From positions 1,426,001 to 1,490,000 of the forward strand of contig NZ_JASC01000014.1 of the NCBI RefSeq assembly GCF_000622365.1: a DNA stretch of 64,000 nt, written 5' to 3'. The stretch comes from Sulfitobacter noctilucae. GTDB lineage: Bacteria; Pseudomonadota; Alphaproteobacteria; Rhodobacterales; Rhodobacteraceae. Shown here one piece after another: positions 46,517 to 56,870 of this stretch. The position numbers and the translations under genes are program-made. The notes under the pieces were generated by a model, which had not been told where the DNA came from, searched no databases, and was given only the letters and a program-made list of their open reading frames with translations. Position 1 is the first letter of the stretch. The number at the start of each line of letters is the position of its first letter.

Positions 46517-48028
46517 ATGCTTGATCTGACTTATGAGACACCGAAACCCCGCGTGATTGCTGGCGCTCAGCACGATTGGGAGCTGGTCATCGGCATGGAG
46601 GTCCATGCGCAGGTCTCCTCGAATGCCAAGCTCTTTTCAGGCGCTTCCACCCAATTCGGCGCGGAACCCAACAGCAATGTCGCCTTTGTGGACGCCGCCA
46701 TGCCCGGCATGCTGCCCGTCATCAACGAATACTGCGTCGAACAAGCGGTGCGCACGGGGCTTGGCCTGAAGGCCGAGATCAACCTTAAATCCGCCTTTGA
46801 CCGTAAGAACTACTTCTACCCCGACCTGCCGCAGGGCTATCAGATCAGCCAGCTTTATCACCCCATCGTGGGCGAAGGCGAAGTGCTGGTGGAAATGGGC
46901 GACGGCACCGCACGCCTGGTCCGCATAGAACGCATCCACATGGAACAGGACGCAGGCAAAAGCATTCACGACATGGACCCCAATATGTCCTTCGTCGACC
47001 TGAACCGCACCGGTGTCTGCCTGATGGAGATTGTCAGCCGCCCTGACATTCGTGGCCCCGAAGAGGCCGCCGCCTATCTTGCAAAACTACGCCAGATCCT
47101 GCGCTATCTCGGCACCTGCAATGGCGACATGCAGTCCGGTGCCATGCGCGCCGATGTGAACGTGTCGATCTGCCGTGTCGGTCAGTACGAGAAATACGTC
47201 GAGACTCAGGATTTCGCTCACCTCGGCACGCGGTGCGAGATCAAGAACATGAACTCCATGCGCTTCATCCAGCAAGCGATCGAGGTCGAGGCGAAACGCC
47301 AGATCGCCATCGTTGAGGGCGGCGGCGAGGTCGTGCAGGAAACCCGCCTGTTCGACCCCGACAAACAGGAAACCCGCTCCATGCGCTCCAAGGAAGAAGC
47401 GCATGATTATCGGTATTTCCCCGACCCCGACCTGCTGCCGTTGGAGATAGAACAGGCTTGGGTTGACGAAATCGCCGCTAATCTGCCCGAACTGCCGGAC
47501 GCCAAGAAAGCGCGATTTATCGCGGATTTTGGCCTGTCGGACTATGATGCCTCGGTGCTCACAGCCGATCTGGACAGTGCCGGATATTTTGAAGCCGCCG
47601 CCAAAGGCCGCGATGGCAAAGCCTCTGCCAACTGGGTGATCAACGAATTGTTCGGCCGTCTGAAGAAGGACGAAAAGGACATTTCCGAAAGTCCCGTCAG
47701 CCCCGAGCACCTTGGTGCCATCGTGGACCTGATCGCCTCTGATGCGATCTCTGGCAAAATTGCCAAGGACGTCTTCGAGATCAGCTACACCACAGGCCGC
47801 GACCCGGCCGAGATCGTCGAGACCGAAGGCATGAAACAGGTGACCGACACCGGTGCCATCGAAGCTGCGGTGGACGAGATTATCGCCGCCAACCCCGATC
47901 AGGTTGCCAAGGCGCAGGCCAACCCCAAGCTGGCAGGCTGGTTTGTCGGTCAGGTGATGAAAGCGACGGGCGGCAAGGCCAACCCCAAAGCGGTGAACCA
48001 GATTGTTGCAAAGAAGCTCGGCGCGTAA
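46517..48028 (+). CDS. gatB: Aspartyl/glutamyl-tRNA amidotransferase subunit B
   Basis: Start at ATG 46517 ([16 protein letters not shown]) after an AGGAG ribosome site, 503 residues. GatB signature: [43 protein letters not shown] and [21 protein letters not shown]. The C-terminal YqeY-like domain binds tRNA. With GatA and GatC (outside the window) it converts Glu-tRNA-Gln or Asp-tRNA-Asn, as expected in organisms without GlnRS or AsnRS. Confidence 0.97.
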   Translation: MLDLTYETPKPRVIAGAQHDWELVIGMEVHAQVSSNAKLFSGASTQFGAEPNSNVAFVDAAMPGMLPVINEYCVEQAVRTGLGLKAEINLKSAFDRKNYFYPDLPQGYQISQLYHPIVGEGEVLVEMGDGTARLVRIERIHMEQDAGKSIHDMDPNMSFVDLNRTGVCLMEIVSRPDIRGPEEAAAYLAKLRQILRYLGTCNGDMQSGAMRADVNVSICRVGQYEKYVETQDFAHLGTRCEIKNMNSMRFIQQAIEVEAKRQIAIVEGGGEVVQETRLFDPDKQETRSMRSKEEAHDYRYFPDPDLLPLEIEQAWVDEIAANLPELPDAKKARFIADFGLSDYDASVLTADLDSAGYFEAAAKGRDGKASANWVINELFGRLKKDEKDISESPVSPEHLGAIVDLIASDAISGKIAKDVFEISYTTGRDPAEIVETEGMKQVTDTGAIEAAVDEIIAANPDQVAKAQANPKLAGWFVGQVMKATGGKANPKAVNQIVAKKLGA

Positions 48029-48140
48029 GCGTCCGCTATTTTGCTTTGATCATGGCGAGGCAGCGTATCCGCAGGATGCGCCCTCGCGCCCCTCTCAGAA
48101 CAAGCGCGCCACGCGCCACTAGCCTAAAGGCCCTACCGAC

Positions 48141-48611
48141 ATGCAAATGCCCTTCCGCTCCAGCCTCATGACCGTGAAACCGGAATGGATCGACATCAAC
48201 GGCCACCTCAACATGGCTTACTACAACGTGCTCTTCGATTCCTCGGTGGACGAACTCTACCCGCATATCGGCTTTGGCGAGGCCTATATCGCGGCAACAG
48301 GCTGCACCACATATGTCGCTGAATGGCACATCCGCTACCTGCGCGAACTGCACGAGGGCAACGAGGTCTACGCGCTGTTCTATCTGGTAGGTTTTGACGA
48401 GAAACGCTTTCACAGCTATTCGGAATTGTATCACAAAGACGGCTGGCTTGCCGCGACAGCAGAAGGCCTGACCCTGCATGTCGACCAGTCCGGGCCGAAA
48501 GTCGCACCCATGCCACAGAATATTCAAGACGCGCTGGGAGCCTACAAATCGGCGCAGATCGAGATGCCGGATGCCGCGAATATCGGGCGTAGGGTCGGGT
48601 TGAAGCGCTGA
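48141..48611 (+). CDS. Acyl-CoA thioesterase-like hotdog protein
   Basis: 156 residues with a 4HBT-type hotdog fold: WIDINGHLNMAYYNVLFD at residues 18-35 holds the Asp/Asn-rich active site, followed by VAEWHIRYLRELHEGNEVYALFYL. It most resembles thioesterases of the FadM/YbgC or carnitine-metabolism-associated subgroup. It follows gatB after a 112-base gap. Substrate unknown. Confidence 0.82.
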   Translation: MQMPFRSSLMTVKPEWIDINGHLNMAYYNVLFDSSVDELYPHIGFGEAYIAATGCTTYVAEWHIRYLRELHEGNEVYALFYLVGFDEKRFHSYSELYHKDGWLAATAEGLTLHVDQSGPKVAPMPQNIQDALGAYKSAQIEMPDAANIGRRVGLKR

Positions 48612-48768
48612 CGCACAGCCATCCGCATTTAGCTGGTTTGCGCCTGCACACGCGGTGCAGATCCGGTCGACAGTATGCGACAATTCACCCTGCTCGGACC
48701 TATCACCCCGTTCCCTTTCGCAAAGTCATGCGCTAGAACGCCCTCGACCCAGAAGCCGGAACATCCAC

Positions 48769-49275
48769 ATGCCCCGTTACGAATATAAAGTCGTCCCTGC
48801 CCCGCAAAAGGGCCTTAAAGGAAAAGGTGTCAAAGGGGCTGAGGCGCGGTTTGCGCATGCTTTGCAGGAACTGATGAACGGGCTGGCGGGCTATGGCTGG
48901 GAATACCAGCGCGCAGAAACCCTGCCCTCTTTGGAACGCTCCGGTCTGACCTCTACAACAACCGAATGGCGCAATGTGCTGGTTTTTCGCCGCCTGCGTG
49001 AACATGACGCAGAAATCTTTGCGCCCGAACTGCTGCCGCCGCCCGAGGCCGTTGGTGATGAACCCGGCACTGCGGGGTCCGAAACAGCCGAAACGAAGAT
49101 CAATACACAGGAAGATATCGATGATGCGGACGGCGATGCCGAACCCGCAGCGGCAGAGAAAATCAACGCTACAGACTTTGACAACGGCGTAGAGGATACT
49201 GACGATGTCGAGGGTATCGGATCGACACTTGAAAAACTGGCGGCGACCAGAAAGACAGACAAAACAACTGATTAA
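48769..49275 (+). CDS. DUF4177-type protein with acidic tail
   Basis: Start at ATG 48769 (MPRYEYKVVPAPQKG), 168 residues. The N-terminal 80 residues match the DUF4177 layout (YEYKVV, LMNGLAGYGWEYQRAETLP, WRNVLVFRR). The remaining half is acidic, low-complexity and likely disordered (DIDDADGDAEPAAAEK). Function unknown. Family members are small and usually regulatory or uncharacterised. Confidence 0.72.
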   Translation: MPRYEYKVVPAPQKGLKGKGVKGAEARFAHALQELMNGLAGYGWEYQRAETLPSLERSGLTSTTTEWRNVLVFRRLREHDAEIFAPELLPPPEAVGDEPGTAGSETAETKINTQEDIDDADGDAEPAAAEKINATDFDNGVEDTDDVEGIGSTLEKLAATRKTDKTTD

Positions 49276-49284
49276 GGCGTGACC

Positions 49285-49542
49285 TTAAACGTCTAGATCA
49301 AGAGCCAAGGCGTGAATACGTCCCATCAGCTCTGGTCCGATCGCGCCATGCACCGCGCGGTGTCGCGCCAATCGGTTCATGCCCTTGAAAGCCTCCGCAC
49401 GCAGTCGCACATTGAAATGGCTTTCGCCACCTTCCTGAAATCCCGCATGACCCCGGTGGCTTTCGCTGTCATCCACCACCTCGATCTCTCTCGGAGCCAG
49501 CGCTGCCCGCAGCCGCGCCTCAATCTCTTCTGCTTTCGACAT
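49285..49542 (-). CDS. BolA family protein
   Basis: 85 residues with the BolA fold: VVDDSESHRGHAGFQEGGESHFNV, and KGMNRLARHRAVHGAIGPELMGRIHALAL. BolA proteins bind Fe-S clusters with monothiol glutaredoxins and modulate iron handling. It diverges from the J-domain gene, which begins about 77 bases away, a pairing often seen in Rhodobacterales. Confidence 0.93.
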   Translation of the reverse strand: MSKAEEIEARLRAALAPREIEVVDDSESHRGHAGFQEGGESHFNVRLRAEAFKGMNRLARHRAVHGAIGPELMGRIHALALDLDV

Positions 49543-49618
49543 ATTTTTTCGCCCCGCCCCCTTCTATCTCGCCCCACAGCGTCTAAACTCACCTGCCTGA
49601 GTCGGAAAGGTCTAACCC

Positions 49619-50245
49619 ATGAGCAAATCTGATCCCTTCGGTTTCGATATGTCCGTATCGTCTTCGAAAAAGAAAAACCCCCGTGGTCGTCGCGGCATGT
49701 CCGGCGCGTCCGAGACATCAACACGGGTCTGTGACCATGACGGCTGTGAAGAGGCAGGCAAGTACCGCGCGCCCAAGGCACCCGATGTACTCGACGATTA
49801 TTTCTGGTTCTGCCAGCAGCATGTGCGTGAATATAACCTCAAGTGGAATTTCTTTGACGGCACTACCGAAGCCGAGATGAATGCGCAGTTGTCCGAGGAT
49901 AAAGTGTGGGAGCGCAAGACCAAGCCGCTGGGTGATCCTGAAGCGCGGGCCTGGGCACGGCTGGGGATCGAAGACCCGCATCAGGTGCTTGGCAAAAACG
50001 CCACCCAGAACCCCGGCAAGGGGCCGCAAGCGGGCAAGCGCCTGCCCCCCACCGAGCGCCGCGCGGTCGAAATTCTGGAGGTCAAGGATAACATGACCAA
50101 GCCCGAGATCCGCAAGGCTTACAAGTCGCTGATCAAGGTGCTGCACCCCGATATGAATGGCGGCGACCGCAGTCAGGAAGACCAGTTGAACCTCGTCATG
50201 TGGGCCTGGGACCAGATCAAGGGCAGCCGCAGCTTCAAGGATTGA
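49619..50245 (+). CDS. J-domain protein with N-terminal Cys/His zinc-like module
   Basis: 208 residues. The C-terminal 60 residues are a J domain (NMTKPEIRKAYKSLIKVLHPDMNGG) with His-Pro-Asp at 176-178, needed to stimulate Hsp70 (DnaK). Around residue 37 is a separate module CDHDGCEEAGKY... then FWFCQQH, which supplies three Cys and one His and could bind zinc. It lacks the Gly/Phe and Cys repeat domains of DnaJ. It sits upstream of cobS and a TPR gene, suggesting a link to chelatase assembly. Confidence 0.85.
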   Translation: MSKSDPFGFDMSVSSSKKKNPRGRRGMSGASETSTRVCDHDGCEEAGKYRAPKAPDVLDDYFWFCQQHVREYNLKWNFFDGTTEAEMNAQLSEDKVWERKTKPLGDPEARAWARLGIEDPHQVLGKNATQNPGKGPQAGKRLPPTERRAVEILEVKDNMTKPEIRKAYKSLIKVLHPDMNGGDRSQEDQLNLVMWAWDQIKGSRSFKD

Positions 50246-50281
50246 TGCGCTGGATGAAAACGCCAGGGCAAGGTGGGCACG

Positions 50282-51949
50282 ATGGACTATCCCTATGATC
50301 TTGGGGCATTTTCGCGAAAAGTGACCAGCGGGAACGCTGAGGCGCAGATGTGGTTTGATCGCGGGCTGAACTGGCTTTACGGATTCAACCACAAGGAAGC
50401 CATTGCCTGTTTCAAACGCGCCGCCGCTGCCGATCCTGCTTGCGCTATGGCCCATTGGGGCCATGCCTATGCGGCAGGTCCAAACTACAACATGCCTTGG
50501 GTACTCTACGATTCCAAAGGCCTCGGCGAGGCCTTGTCCGAGGCCTATGATGCCACCCAAGCGGCCCTTGCGCTGATAGACAAGACGTCAGCGCCGGAAG
50601 CCGCGCTGATCACAGCGCTTACCGTCCGCTATCCCCAGCGCGTTCCGGTTGAAGATATGGCCCCGTGGGATCACGCTTTTGCAGATGCCATGCGCGACCT
50701 CACAACCGCCCACCCCGATGACGCCGACATCGCCACCCTATTTGTCGATGCGCTGATGAACCTCACACCTTGGGCGATGTGGGATTTGCCCTCGGGCCAG
50801 GTCGCCAGCGGAGCCGCCACCCAGGAAGCCCGCGCAACGCTGGAACGGCACATGGACCTGCCCGGCGGCATGAGTCACCCCGGTTTGCTGCATCTCTACG
50901 TCCATCTGATGGAGATGTCGCCGTTTCCGGAAAAAGCCCTCAAGGCGGGCGACGTTCTACGAACACTCGTGCCGGATGCGGGCCATCTGGTGCATATGCC
51001 CAGCCATATTGACGTCCTTTGCGGGCACTACGAAAATGTCGTGCGCTGGAACGAACGCGCCATCACGGCGGACTTGAAGTACTATGAGGCCGAGGGCGCC
51101 TTCAACATCTACACCGGCTACCGCCAGCACAATTACCACTTCGTGATCTACGGCGCGTTGTTTCTGGGCCAGTTTGAACCTGCCATCCGTGCGGTGCGCG
51201 GCATGGATGCGACCACGCCTGATGCCATGCTCGAAATCAAATCCCCCCCGATGGCTGATTTTTTCGAGGCCTATCTCAGCATGGAGCCGCATGTGCTGAT
51301 CCGTTTCGGCATGTGGGAAGAGATCCTCGAGATGCCACTGCCCGAGAACATCGAAATCCGCTGCACCAAAGTCGCCATGATCGAATACGCCAAGGCGCTG
51401 GCCCTCTCCGCATTGGGTCGCGTGCCGGAGGCGGAGGCACAATATGCTGTCTTCGCTGATGCCAAAGCACGCGTGCCCGACAGCCGCCTGTTGCATAATG
51501 TCCGCGTTGTCGATTTGCTGGAGATTGCAACCGCGATGCTGGATGGCGAACTGGCTTACCGCAAGGGCGACTATGGCACGGCCTTTGCCCGCCTGCGTGA
51601 TGCTGTCGCACTGGATGATGCCCTGCCCTATGATGAACCCTGGGGCTGGATGCAGCCGACGCGCCATGCGCTTGGCGCGCTGCTTTTTGAACAAGGCCAT
51701 CACTTTGAGGCCGAGAAAGTGTTCCGGCAGGACTTGGGTCTTGAGCCGGGTTTACCCCGCGCCTGCCAACACCCTGATAACGTTTGGGCGTTGCGCGGCC
51801 TTTATGACTGTCTGATCGCGCAGGGCAAAACAACTGATGCCCCTCATATCAAGCTGCGCCTTGATCTGGCAGAGGCCCGCGCCGACCGCCCCATAAAAGC
51901 GGCCTGTGGCTGCGCACAGGTTGCCATGAAATCGGGCCGCGCCATATAA
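50282..51949 (+). CDS. Tetratricopeptide-repeat protein
   Basis: The start is taken as ATG 50282 (MDYPYDLGAFSRK); a GTG at 50273 three codons upstream is an alternative. About 555 residues. Helical-pair repeats are clear at the N-terminus (HKEAIACFKRAAAADPACAMAHWGHAYA) and C-terminus (HHFEAEKVFRQDLGLEPGLPRACQHPDNVWAL). No signal or membrane segment. TPR proteins of this build occur widely in soil and marine bacteria; role unknown. It lies between the J-domain gene and cobS. Confidence 0.82.
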   Translation: MDYPYDLGAFSRKVTSGNAEAQMWFDRGLNWLYGFNHKEAIACFKRAAAADPACAMAHWGHAYAAGPNYNMPWVLYDSKGLGEALSEAYDATQAALALIDKTSAPEAALITALTVRYPQRVPVEDMAPWDHAFADAMRDLTTAHPDDADIATLFVDALMNLTPWAMWDLPSGQVASGAATQEARATLERHMDLPGGMSHPGLLHLYVHLMEMSPFPEKALKAGDVLRTLVPDAGHLVHMPSHIDVLCGHYENVVRWNERAITADLKYYEAEGAFNIYTGYRQHNYHFVIYGALFLGQFEPAIRAVRGMDATTPDAMLEIKSPPMADFFEAYLSMEPHVLIRFGMWEEILEMPLPENIEIRCTKVAMIEYAKALALSALGRVPEAEAQYAVFADAKARVPDSRLLHNVRVVDLLEIATAMLDGELAYRKGDYGTAFARLRDAVALDDALPYDEPWGWMQPTRHALGALLFEQGHHFEAEKVFRQDLGLEPGLPRACQHPDNVWALRGLYDCLIAQGKTTDAPHIKLRLDLAEARADRPIKAACGCAQVAMKSGRAI

Positions 51950-52063
51950 CTGGGCGTAACGGGGAATAAACCCACGGGCCCGCCCTTGCAGGGCCGGACG
52001 AATTGTAGCACCACTGGGCGGACTTTAGTCTCCTCACCGGAGCATGAATGAAAGGACGACCCT

Positions 52064-53050
52064 ATGGCCGACGGCGCGCTGGATATTGACACACACCCGA
52101 CGAAAGAAATCAGCGTGCGCGAGGTCTTTGGCATCGACACGGATATGGTCGTCAAAGGCTTCGAGCAGCGCACAGATCGTGTGCCGGAGATGGACAGCAC
52201 CTACAAGTTTGATCCCGACACCACACTGGCGATCCTTGCGGGATTTAGCCACAACCGACGCGTTATGATCCAGGGCTATCACGGTACGGGTAAATCGACC
52301 CACATCGAACAGGTGGCATCGCTGTTGAACTGGCCCTGTGTGCGCGTCAACCTCGACAGCCACATCAGCCGGATCGACCTGATTGGGAAGGACGCGATCA
52401 AGCTGAAAGACGGTGTGCAGGTCACGGAATTCCAGGAGGGCATCCTGCCCTGGGCGCTGCGCAACCCCACGGCAATCGTGTTCGACGAATATGATGCGGG
52501 CCGCGCCGATGTGATGTTTGTCATCCAGCGTGTGCTGGAAGTGGACGGCAAGCTGACGCTTCTCGATCAGAACCAGGTGATCGAACCGCACCCCCACTTC
52601 CGCATTTTCGCCACCGCCAACACCGTGGGTCTGGGCGACACGACGGGGCTTTATCACGGCACCCAGCAGATCAACCAGGGCCAGATGGACCGCTGGTCGC
52701 TGGTGGCCACGCTGAACTATCTCAGCATTGATGCCGAAACCTCGATCGTTCTGTCCAAGAACCCGCATTACAACACCGAGAAGGGCCGCAAGACGGTCAA
52801 GCAGATGGTGACGGTCGCGGACCTGACGCGCACAGCCTTCATGAATGGCGAATTGTCGACCGTGATGAGCCCCCGCACCGTGATTGCATGGGCCCAAAAC
52901 GCCGAGATTTTCCGCAACGTCGGCTACGCCTTCCGCCTGTCGTTCCTGAACAAGTGCGATGAATTGGAGCGCCAAACGGTTGCCGAATTCTATCAGCGTC
53001 TGTTTGACGAGGAACTGCCTGAGTCAGCGGCAAGTGTAAGCATGGGCTAA
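52064..53050 (+). CDS. cobS: Cobaltochelatase subunit CobS
   Basis: 328 residues, an AAA+ ATPase of the MoxR/CobS type. Walker A is GYHGTGKST at 71-79 and Walker B is IVFDEYD at 138-144; a sensor segment [19 protein letters not shown] follows. With CobT and the large CobN it inserts cobalt into hydrogenobyrinate a,c-diamide in the aerobic B12 route. CobN is not in the window. It precedes cobT by about 75 bases. Confidence 0.95.
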   Translation: MADGALDIDTHPTKEISVREVFGIDTDMVVKGFEQRTDRVPEMDSTYKFDPDTTLAILAGFSHNRRVMIQGYHGTGKSTHIEQVASLLNWPCVRVNLDSHISRIDLIGKDAIKLKDGVQVTEFQEGILPWALRNPTAIVFDEYDAGRADVMFVIQRVLEVDGKLTLLDQNQVIEPHPHFRIFATANTVGLGDTTGLYHGTQQINQGQMDRWSLVATLNYLSIDAETSIVLSKNPHYNTEKGRKTVKQMVTVADLTRTAFMNGELSTVMSPRTVIAWAQNAEIFRNVGYAFRLSFLNKCDELERQTVAEFYQRLFDEELPESAASVSMG

Positions 53051-53055
53051 GGGCG

Positions 53056-53078
53056 CAAATTTCTGACAGAGAAATTTG
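53056..53078. repeat. Perfect palindrome 1 in the cobS-cobT gap
   Basis: CAAATTTCT (53056-53064), loop GACAG, AGAAATTTG (53070-53078). Nine-base arms with no mismatch, six bases past the cobS stop. Confidence 0.7.
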
Positions 53079-53079
53079 G

Positions 53080-53100
53080 CAAAACCTTTGAAAGGTTTTG
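53080..53100. repeat. Perfect palindrome 2 in the cobS-cobT gap
   Basis: CAAAACCTTT (53080-53089), a single G, AAAGGTTTTG (53091-53100). It follows palindrome 1 after one base. The pair looks like an intergenic repeat unit rather than two unrelated hairpins. Confidence 0.7.
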
Positions 53101-53110
53101 AACCAGCACC

Positions 53111-53118
53111 GGGGGAAG
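53111..53118 (+). promoter_or_regulatory. Ribosome-binding site selecting the cobT TTG start
   Basis: GGGGGAAG at 53111-53118 lies six bases before TTG 53125. It does not fit the upstream TTG at 53098, which overlaps palindrome 2. Confidence 0.6.
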
Positions 53119-53124
53119 ACTGAG

Positions 53125-55002
53125 TTGAGCAAACCATCCGACAATCCCGCAGATGCGTTCAAGAAAGCCTTGGCCGAGGCCTCCAAGGTCATGGCCAACG
53201 ATCCCGAATTGAACGTCAGCTATTCCGTCGATCCTTCGGGACTGTCCGGCGACAGCATGCGGCTGCCGCAGGTGTCGCGCCGCATGACCCGCGAAGAGGT
53301 GCTGATGGCACGCGGCACAGCCGATGCATTGGCTCTGAACCGGCGCTATCACAACGGCCAGACCCACGCCCGCTATCAGCCGCAGGGCGAGATGGCCCGC
53401 GATCTTTATGAGGCGATGGAAACCGCCCGCTGCGAGGCGGTTGGCGCGCGAGACATGCCGGGTACCGCCACGAATATTGACGTCAAGATCAAGCACGAAG
53501 CCCTGCGCAAGGGCTATGATCAGGCCAAACAGGCCAGCGATGTGCCGCTGGCAACTGCAGCTGGCTATCTGGTGCGCCATCTTGCCACGGGCCGCGATCT
53601 GCCTGCGGGTGCCGAAAACGCGATGGAGTTGTGGCGCGGCTTTATCGAAGATCAGGCCGGAGGCACGCTGGACGACATGAACGAGATCCTTGACGATCAA
53701 TCGGCCTTTGCCCGTTTTGCGCGGCAAATGATCACCGATCTGGGCTATGGCGATCAGTTGGGCGATGACCCCGATGCGCTGGATGAGGATATGGAGGACG
53801 ATGCCGAAGAAGGCGCTGAGGAGGAGCAAGACCCCGATAGCACCGGCGAGGATGATCAGGACGAGGATGATGCCGAAGGCTCTGCCGAGCAGTCCCAAGA
53901 AGACCAGCAGGACAGCGCCGAGGCGCAGGTCAGCATGGACGACATGGCGGAGCAGGAACTGGGCGACGAGGCAGAAATGCCCGAAGGCGACGCCCCGATG
54001 GAGCCACCTGCCCCGCAGCCTGTCTCGGACGCCGACCCCAATTACTTGGTCTATCAGGACACACATGACGAGGTTATCGGTGCCGAAGACCTCGCCGATG
54101 CGGTCGAATTAGAACGCTTGCGCGCCTATCTCGATCAGCAGTTGGAGCCTTTGAAGGGCGCGGTCAGCCGTCTTGCGAACAAGTTGCAGCGCCGTTTGCA
54201 GGCACAGCAGAACCGCTCCTGGGAATTCGATCTGGAAGAAGGCACGCTGGATGCGGGCCGTCTGGCGCGGGTTGTTGCCAACCCCACCACGCCGCTGTCG
54301 TTCAAACAGGAAAAAGACACCGAGTTCCGCGACACCTGTGTGACGCTTTTGCTGGATAACTCCGGTTCCATGCGCGGGCGCCCCATCTCCATTGCCGCGA
54401 TCTGTGCCGACGTACTGGCCCGCACGCTGGAACGGTGCAACGTCAAGGTCGAGATTCTTGGCTTTACCACCCGCGCCTGGAAAGGCGGACAGGCCCGCGA
54501 GGCCTGGCTGAACGAAGGCCGCCCGGTGCAGCCCGGTCGCCTGAACGATCTGCGCCACATCATCTATAAATCCGCCGACGCGCCTTGGCGGCGGACCCGT
54601 GATAATCTGGGTCTGATGATGAAAGAGGGTCTGCTGAAAGAAAACATCGACGGTGAGGCGCTGGAATGGGCGCACCGCCGCATGATGGCCCGGCACGAAG
54701 CGCGCAAGATCCTGATGGTGATCAGCGATGGTGCGCCGGTGGACGATTCCACCCTGTCGGTGAACCCTGCCAACTACTTGGAAAAGCACCTGCGTGACGT
54801 GATCGCGATGGTCGAAAAGCGCCGCGCGGTGGAACTGCTGGCCATCGGTATCGGGCACGATGTGACACGCTATTACGATCGTGCCGTGACGATCACTGAT
54901 GTGGATCAACTGGCCGGGGCGATGACCGAACAGCTTGCAGCGCTATTCGACAGCGACCCACGGGCACGGGCGCGCGTCATGGGCATGCGTCGCGCAGGCT
55001 GA
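53125..55002 (+). CDS. cobT: Cobaltochelatase subunit CobT
   Basis: Start set at TTG 53125 ([19 protein letters not shown]), 625 residues. A strongly acidic linker (about residues 210-285) separates the N-terminal helical domain from a C-terminal von Willebrand A domain with the MIDAS DNSGS at 411-415. VWA-type CobT works with CobS as the chaperone-like ATPase unit of cobaltochelatase. The palindrome pair and an unusual TTG start are upstream. Confidence 0.94.
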   Translation: MSKPSDNPADAFKKALAEASKVMANDPELNVSYSVDPSGLSGDSMRLPQVSRRMTREEVLMARGTADALALNRRYHNGQTHARYQPQGEMARDLYEAMETARCEAVGARDMPGTATNIDVKIKHEALRKGYDQAKQASDVPLATAAGYLVRHLATGRDLPAGAENAMELWRGFIEDQAGGTLDDMNEILDDQSAFARFARQMITDLGYGDQLGDDPDALDEDMEDDAEEGAEEEQDPDSTGEDDQDEDDAEGSAEQSQEDQQDSAEAQVSMDDMAEQELGDEAEMPEGDAPMEPPAPQPVSDADPNYLVYQDTHDEVIGAEDLADAVELERLRAYLDQQLEPLKGAVSRLANKLQRRLQAQQNRSWEFDLEEGTLDAGRLARVVANPTTPLSFKQEKDTEFRDTCVTLLLDNSGSMRGRPISIAAICADVLARTLERCNVKVEILGFTTRAWKGGQAREAWLNEGRPVQPGRLNDLRHIIYKSADAPWRRTRDNLGLMMKEGLLKENIDGEALEWAHRRMMARHEARKILMVISDGAPVDDSTLSVNPANYLEKHLRDVIAMVEKRRAVELLAIGIGHDVTRYYDRAVTITDVDQLAGAMTEQLAALFDSDPRARARVMGMRRAG

Positions 55003-55045
55003 CGGGACGGTGTCGGGTATTTGAAAAAGGGTGAAGGTGTTGGCG

Positions 55046-56836
55046 ATGTTCCAGAGTTTCGAGGTAACCGCGAGGCCGGAACAGGGGCCGCCCCGCCTGC
55101 AAGCGCTGCGTACTGAATTGGCCGCAGAAGGATTAGACGGTTTTCTGATCCCCCGTGCAGATGCCTATCAAGGTGAATATGTGGCACCCCATGACGATCG
55201 GTTGGCGTGGCTTACAGGCTTTACCGGTTCGGCCGGATTTTGCTGTGCTTTGCGGGATGTATCGGGCGTGTTCATCGACGGGCGATACCGCACGCAAGTC
55301 AAAGCGCAAGTGGCGGCCGAATTTACGCCGGTGCCGTGGCCCGAAATCTCGCTCGCCACTTGGCTGTCAGAGCAATTGCCGCAGGACGGCACCGTGGGGT
55401 TTGACCCGTGGTTGCACACACCCGGCCAGATTGCCCAGACCGAAGCCGCATTGGCAGGTAGCGGCGTGGTGCTGAAACGCTGCGCCAATCTTGTGGACCG
55501 CATCTGGACCGATCAACCGCCCGCGCCGATGGAACCTGTCAAGATCCATCCGCTGGAATTTGCCGGCGAAAGCCACGCCGCGAAACGCGGGCGTCTGGCC
55601 CAAGGATTGAAAGATGCAGGCGAGAAAGCCGCAGTAATCACCCTGCCCGACAGCCACAACTGGCTATTGAACATTCGGGGTGCCGATATTCCGCGCAATC
55701 CTGTGGTACACGGGTTTGCCGTGCTGCACGACACAGGTGCGGTTGATCTGTTCATGTCGCGCCCGAAACTCGCCCCTGTTGCCGAGCATCTAGGACCCGA
55801 AGTTTCCACCTATGAACCTGACCAGTTCCTCAGCTTTCTCGAGGGGCTCGAAGGTCCGGTCCGGCTGGACAAGCAAAGCGTTCCCGTGATCGTAGCCGAC
55901 ACGCTAGGGGACCGCGCGAGCTGGGGCGAGGATCCCTGCTCCCTGCCCAAGGCTTGCAAGAACGAGGCCGAGATTGCAGGCTCCGTTGAGGCGCATCTGC
56001 GCGACGGGGCCGCCTTGTGTGAACTGCTCGCCTGGCTGGACGCGCAGGCACCGGACACAGTGACGGAAACCCAGGTGGTCAGCAAACTCGAAGGCTTCCG
56101 GCGCACCAGTAACGCGCTGCAGGACATCAGTTTCGATACCATCGCAGGCAGCGGCCCGAATGGTGCGATCATGCATTACCGGGTTACGACCGAGACCGAC
56201 AGCGTCTTGGAGGACGGCCAGCTCTTGGTGCTCGATTCCGGTGGGCAATACCTTGACGGCACCACCGATATCACCCGCACCGTGGCCATCGGTGCCCCGC
56301 CCGCAGAGGCCTGTGCTGCCTTTACCCGCGTGCTTGCGGGCATGATCGCCATGAGCCGCCTACGCTGGCCTGCCGGGCTCGCGGGAAGTCATATCGAAGC
56401 AGTGGGCCGGATGCCGCTATGGCTTGCAGGACAGGACTTTGACCACGGGCTGGGCCACGGGGTTGGTGCCTATCTGAGTGTGCACGAAGGGCCGCAACGG
56501 TTAAGCAGGATCAGCACGGTGCCCCTGCGCCCCGGCATGATCCTGAGCAACGAACCGGGCTATTACCGCGAAGGAGCTTTCGGCATCCGCATCGAGAACC
56601 TGCTTGTGGTGCGCGACGCGCCTGCGCTGCCCGGCGGCGACGATCACCGCGCCATGCTGCACTGGGAAACCCTCAGCTTTGCTCCCATCGACAAACGTCT
56701 GATTGATCCCGCCTTGCTGGACCCCGCTGCACGCGACTGGCTCAATACTTATCACGCCGAGGTGGCACGGAAGATCGGCCCACGGGTATCGCCCGCCACA
56801 AAACTGTGGTTGGATGCGGCAACTGAACCACTGTAG
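55046..56836 (+). CDS. Aminopeptidase P family Xaa-Pro aminopeptidase (M24B)
   Basis: Start at ATG 55046 (MFQSFEVTARPEQGPP), with GAAGG seven bases upstream; 596 residues, the long three-domain form. The dinuclear metal ligands are readable in LDSGGQYLDGTTDITRTV (two Asp), HGLGHGVGAYLSVHEGP (His), LSNEPGYY (Glu) and IRIENLLV (Glu). It removes N-terminal residues preceding proline. It follows cobT by 43 bases and may be cotranscribed, with no evident functional link. Confidence 0.92.
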   Translation: MFQSFEVTARPEQGPPRLQALRTELAAEGLDGFLIPRADAYQGEYVAPHDDRLAWLTGFTGSAGFCCALRDVSGVFIDGRYRTQVKAQVAAEFTPVPWPEISLATWLSEQLPQDGTVGFDPWLHTPGQIAQTEAALAGSGVVLKRCANLVDRIWTDQPPAPMEPVKIHPLEFAGESHAAKRGRLAQGLKDAGEKAAVITLPDSHNWLLNIRGADIPRNPVVHGFAVLHDTGAVDLFMSRPKLAPVAEHLGPEVSTYEPDQFLSFLEGLEGPVRLDKQSVPVIVADTLGDRASWGEDPCSLPKACKNEAEIAGSVEAHLRDGAALCELLAWLDAQAPDTVTETQVVSKLEGFRRTSNALQDISFDTIAGSGPNGAIMHYRVTTETDSVLEDGQLLVLDSGGQYLDGTTDITRTVAIGAPPAEACAAFTRVLAGMIAMSRLRWPAGLAGSHIEAVGRMPLWLAGQDFDHGLGHGVGAYLSVHEGPQRLSRISTVPLRPGMILSNEPGYYREGAFGIRIENLLVVRDAPALPGGDDHRAMLHWETLSFAPIDKRLIDPALLDPAARDWLNTYHAEVARKIGPRVSPATKLWLDAATEPL

Positions 56837-56870
56837 GTTCGGAACAGCGTATTCGAGGGAGAGCAGACAG

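Noticed and set aside
52034..52975. 313-codon minus-strand frame inside cobS
   Set aside because: Antisense to CobS with clear Walker motifs.
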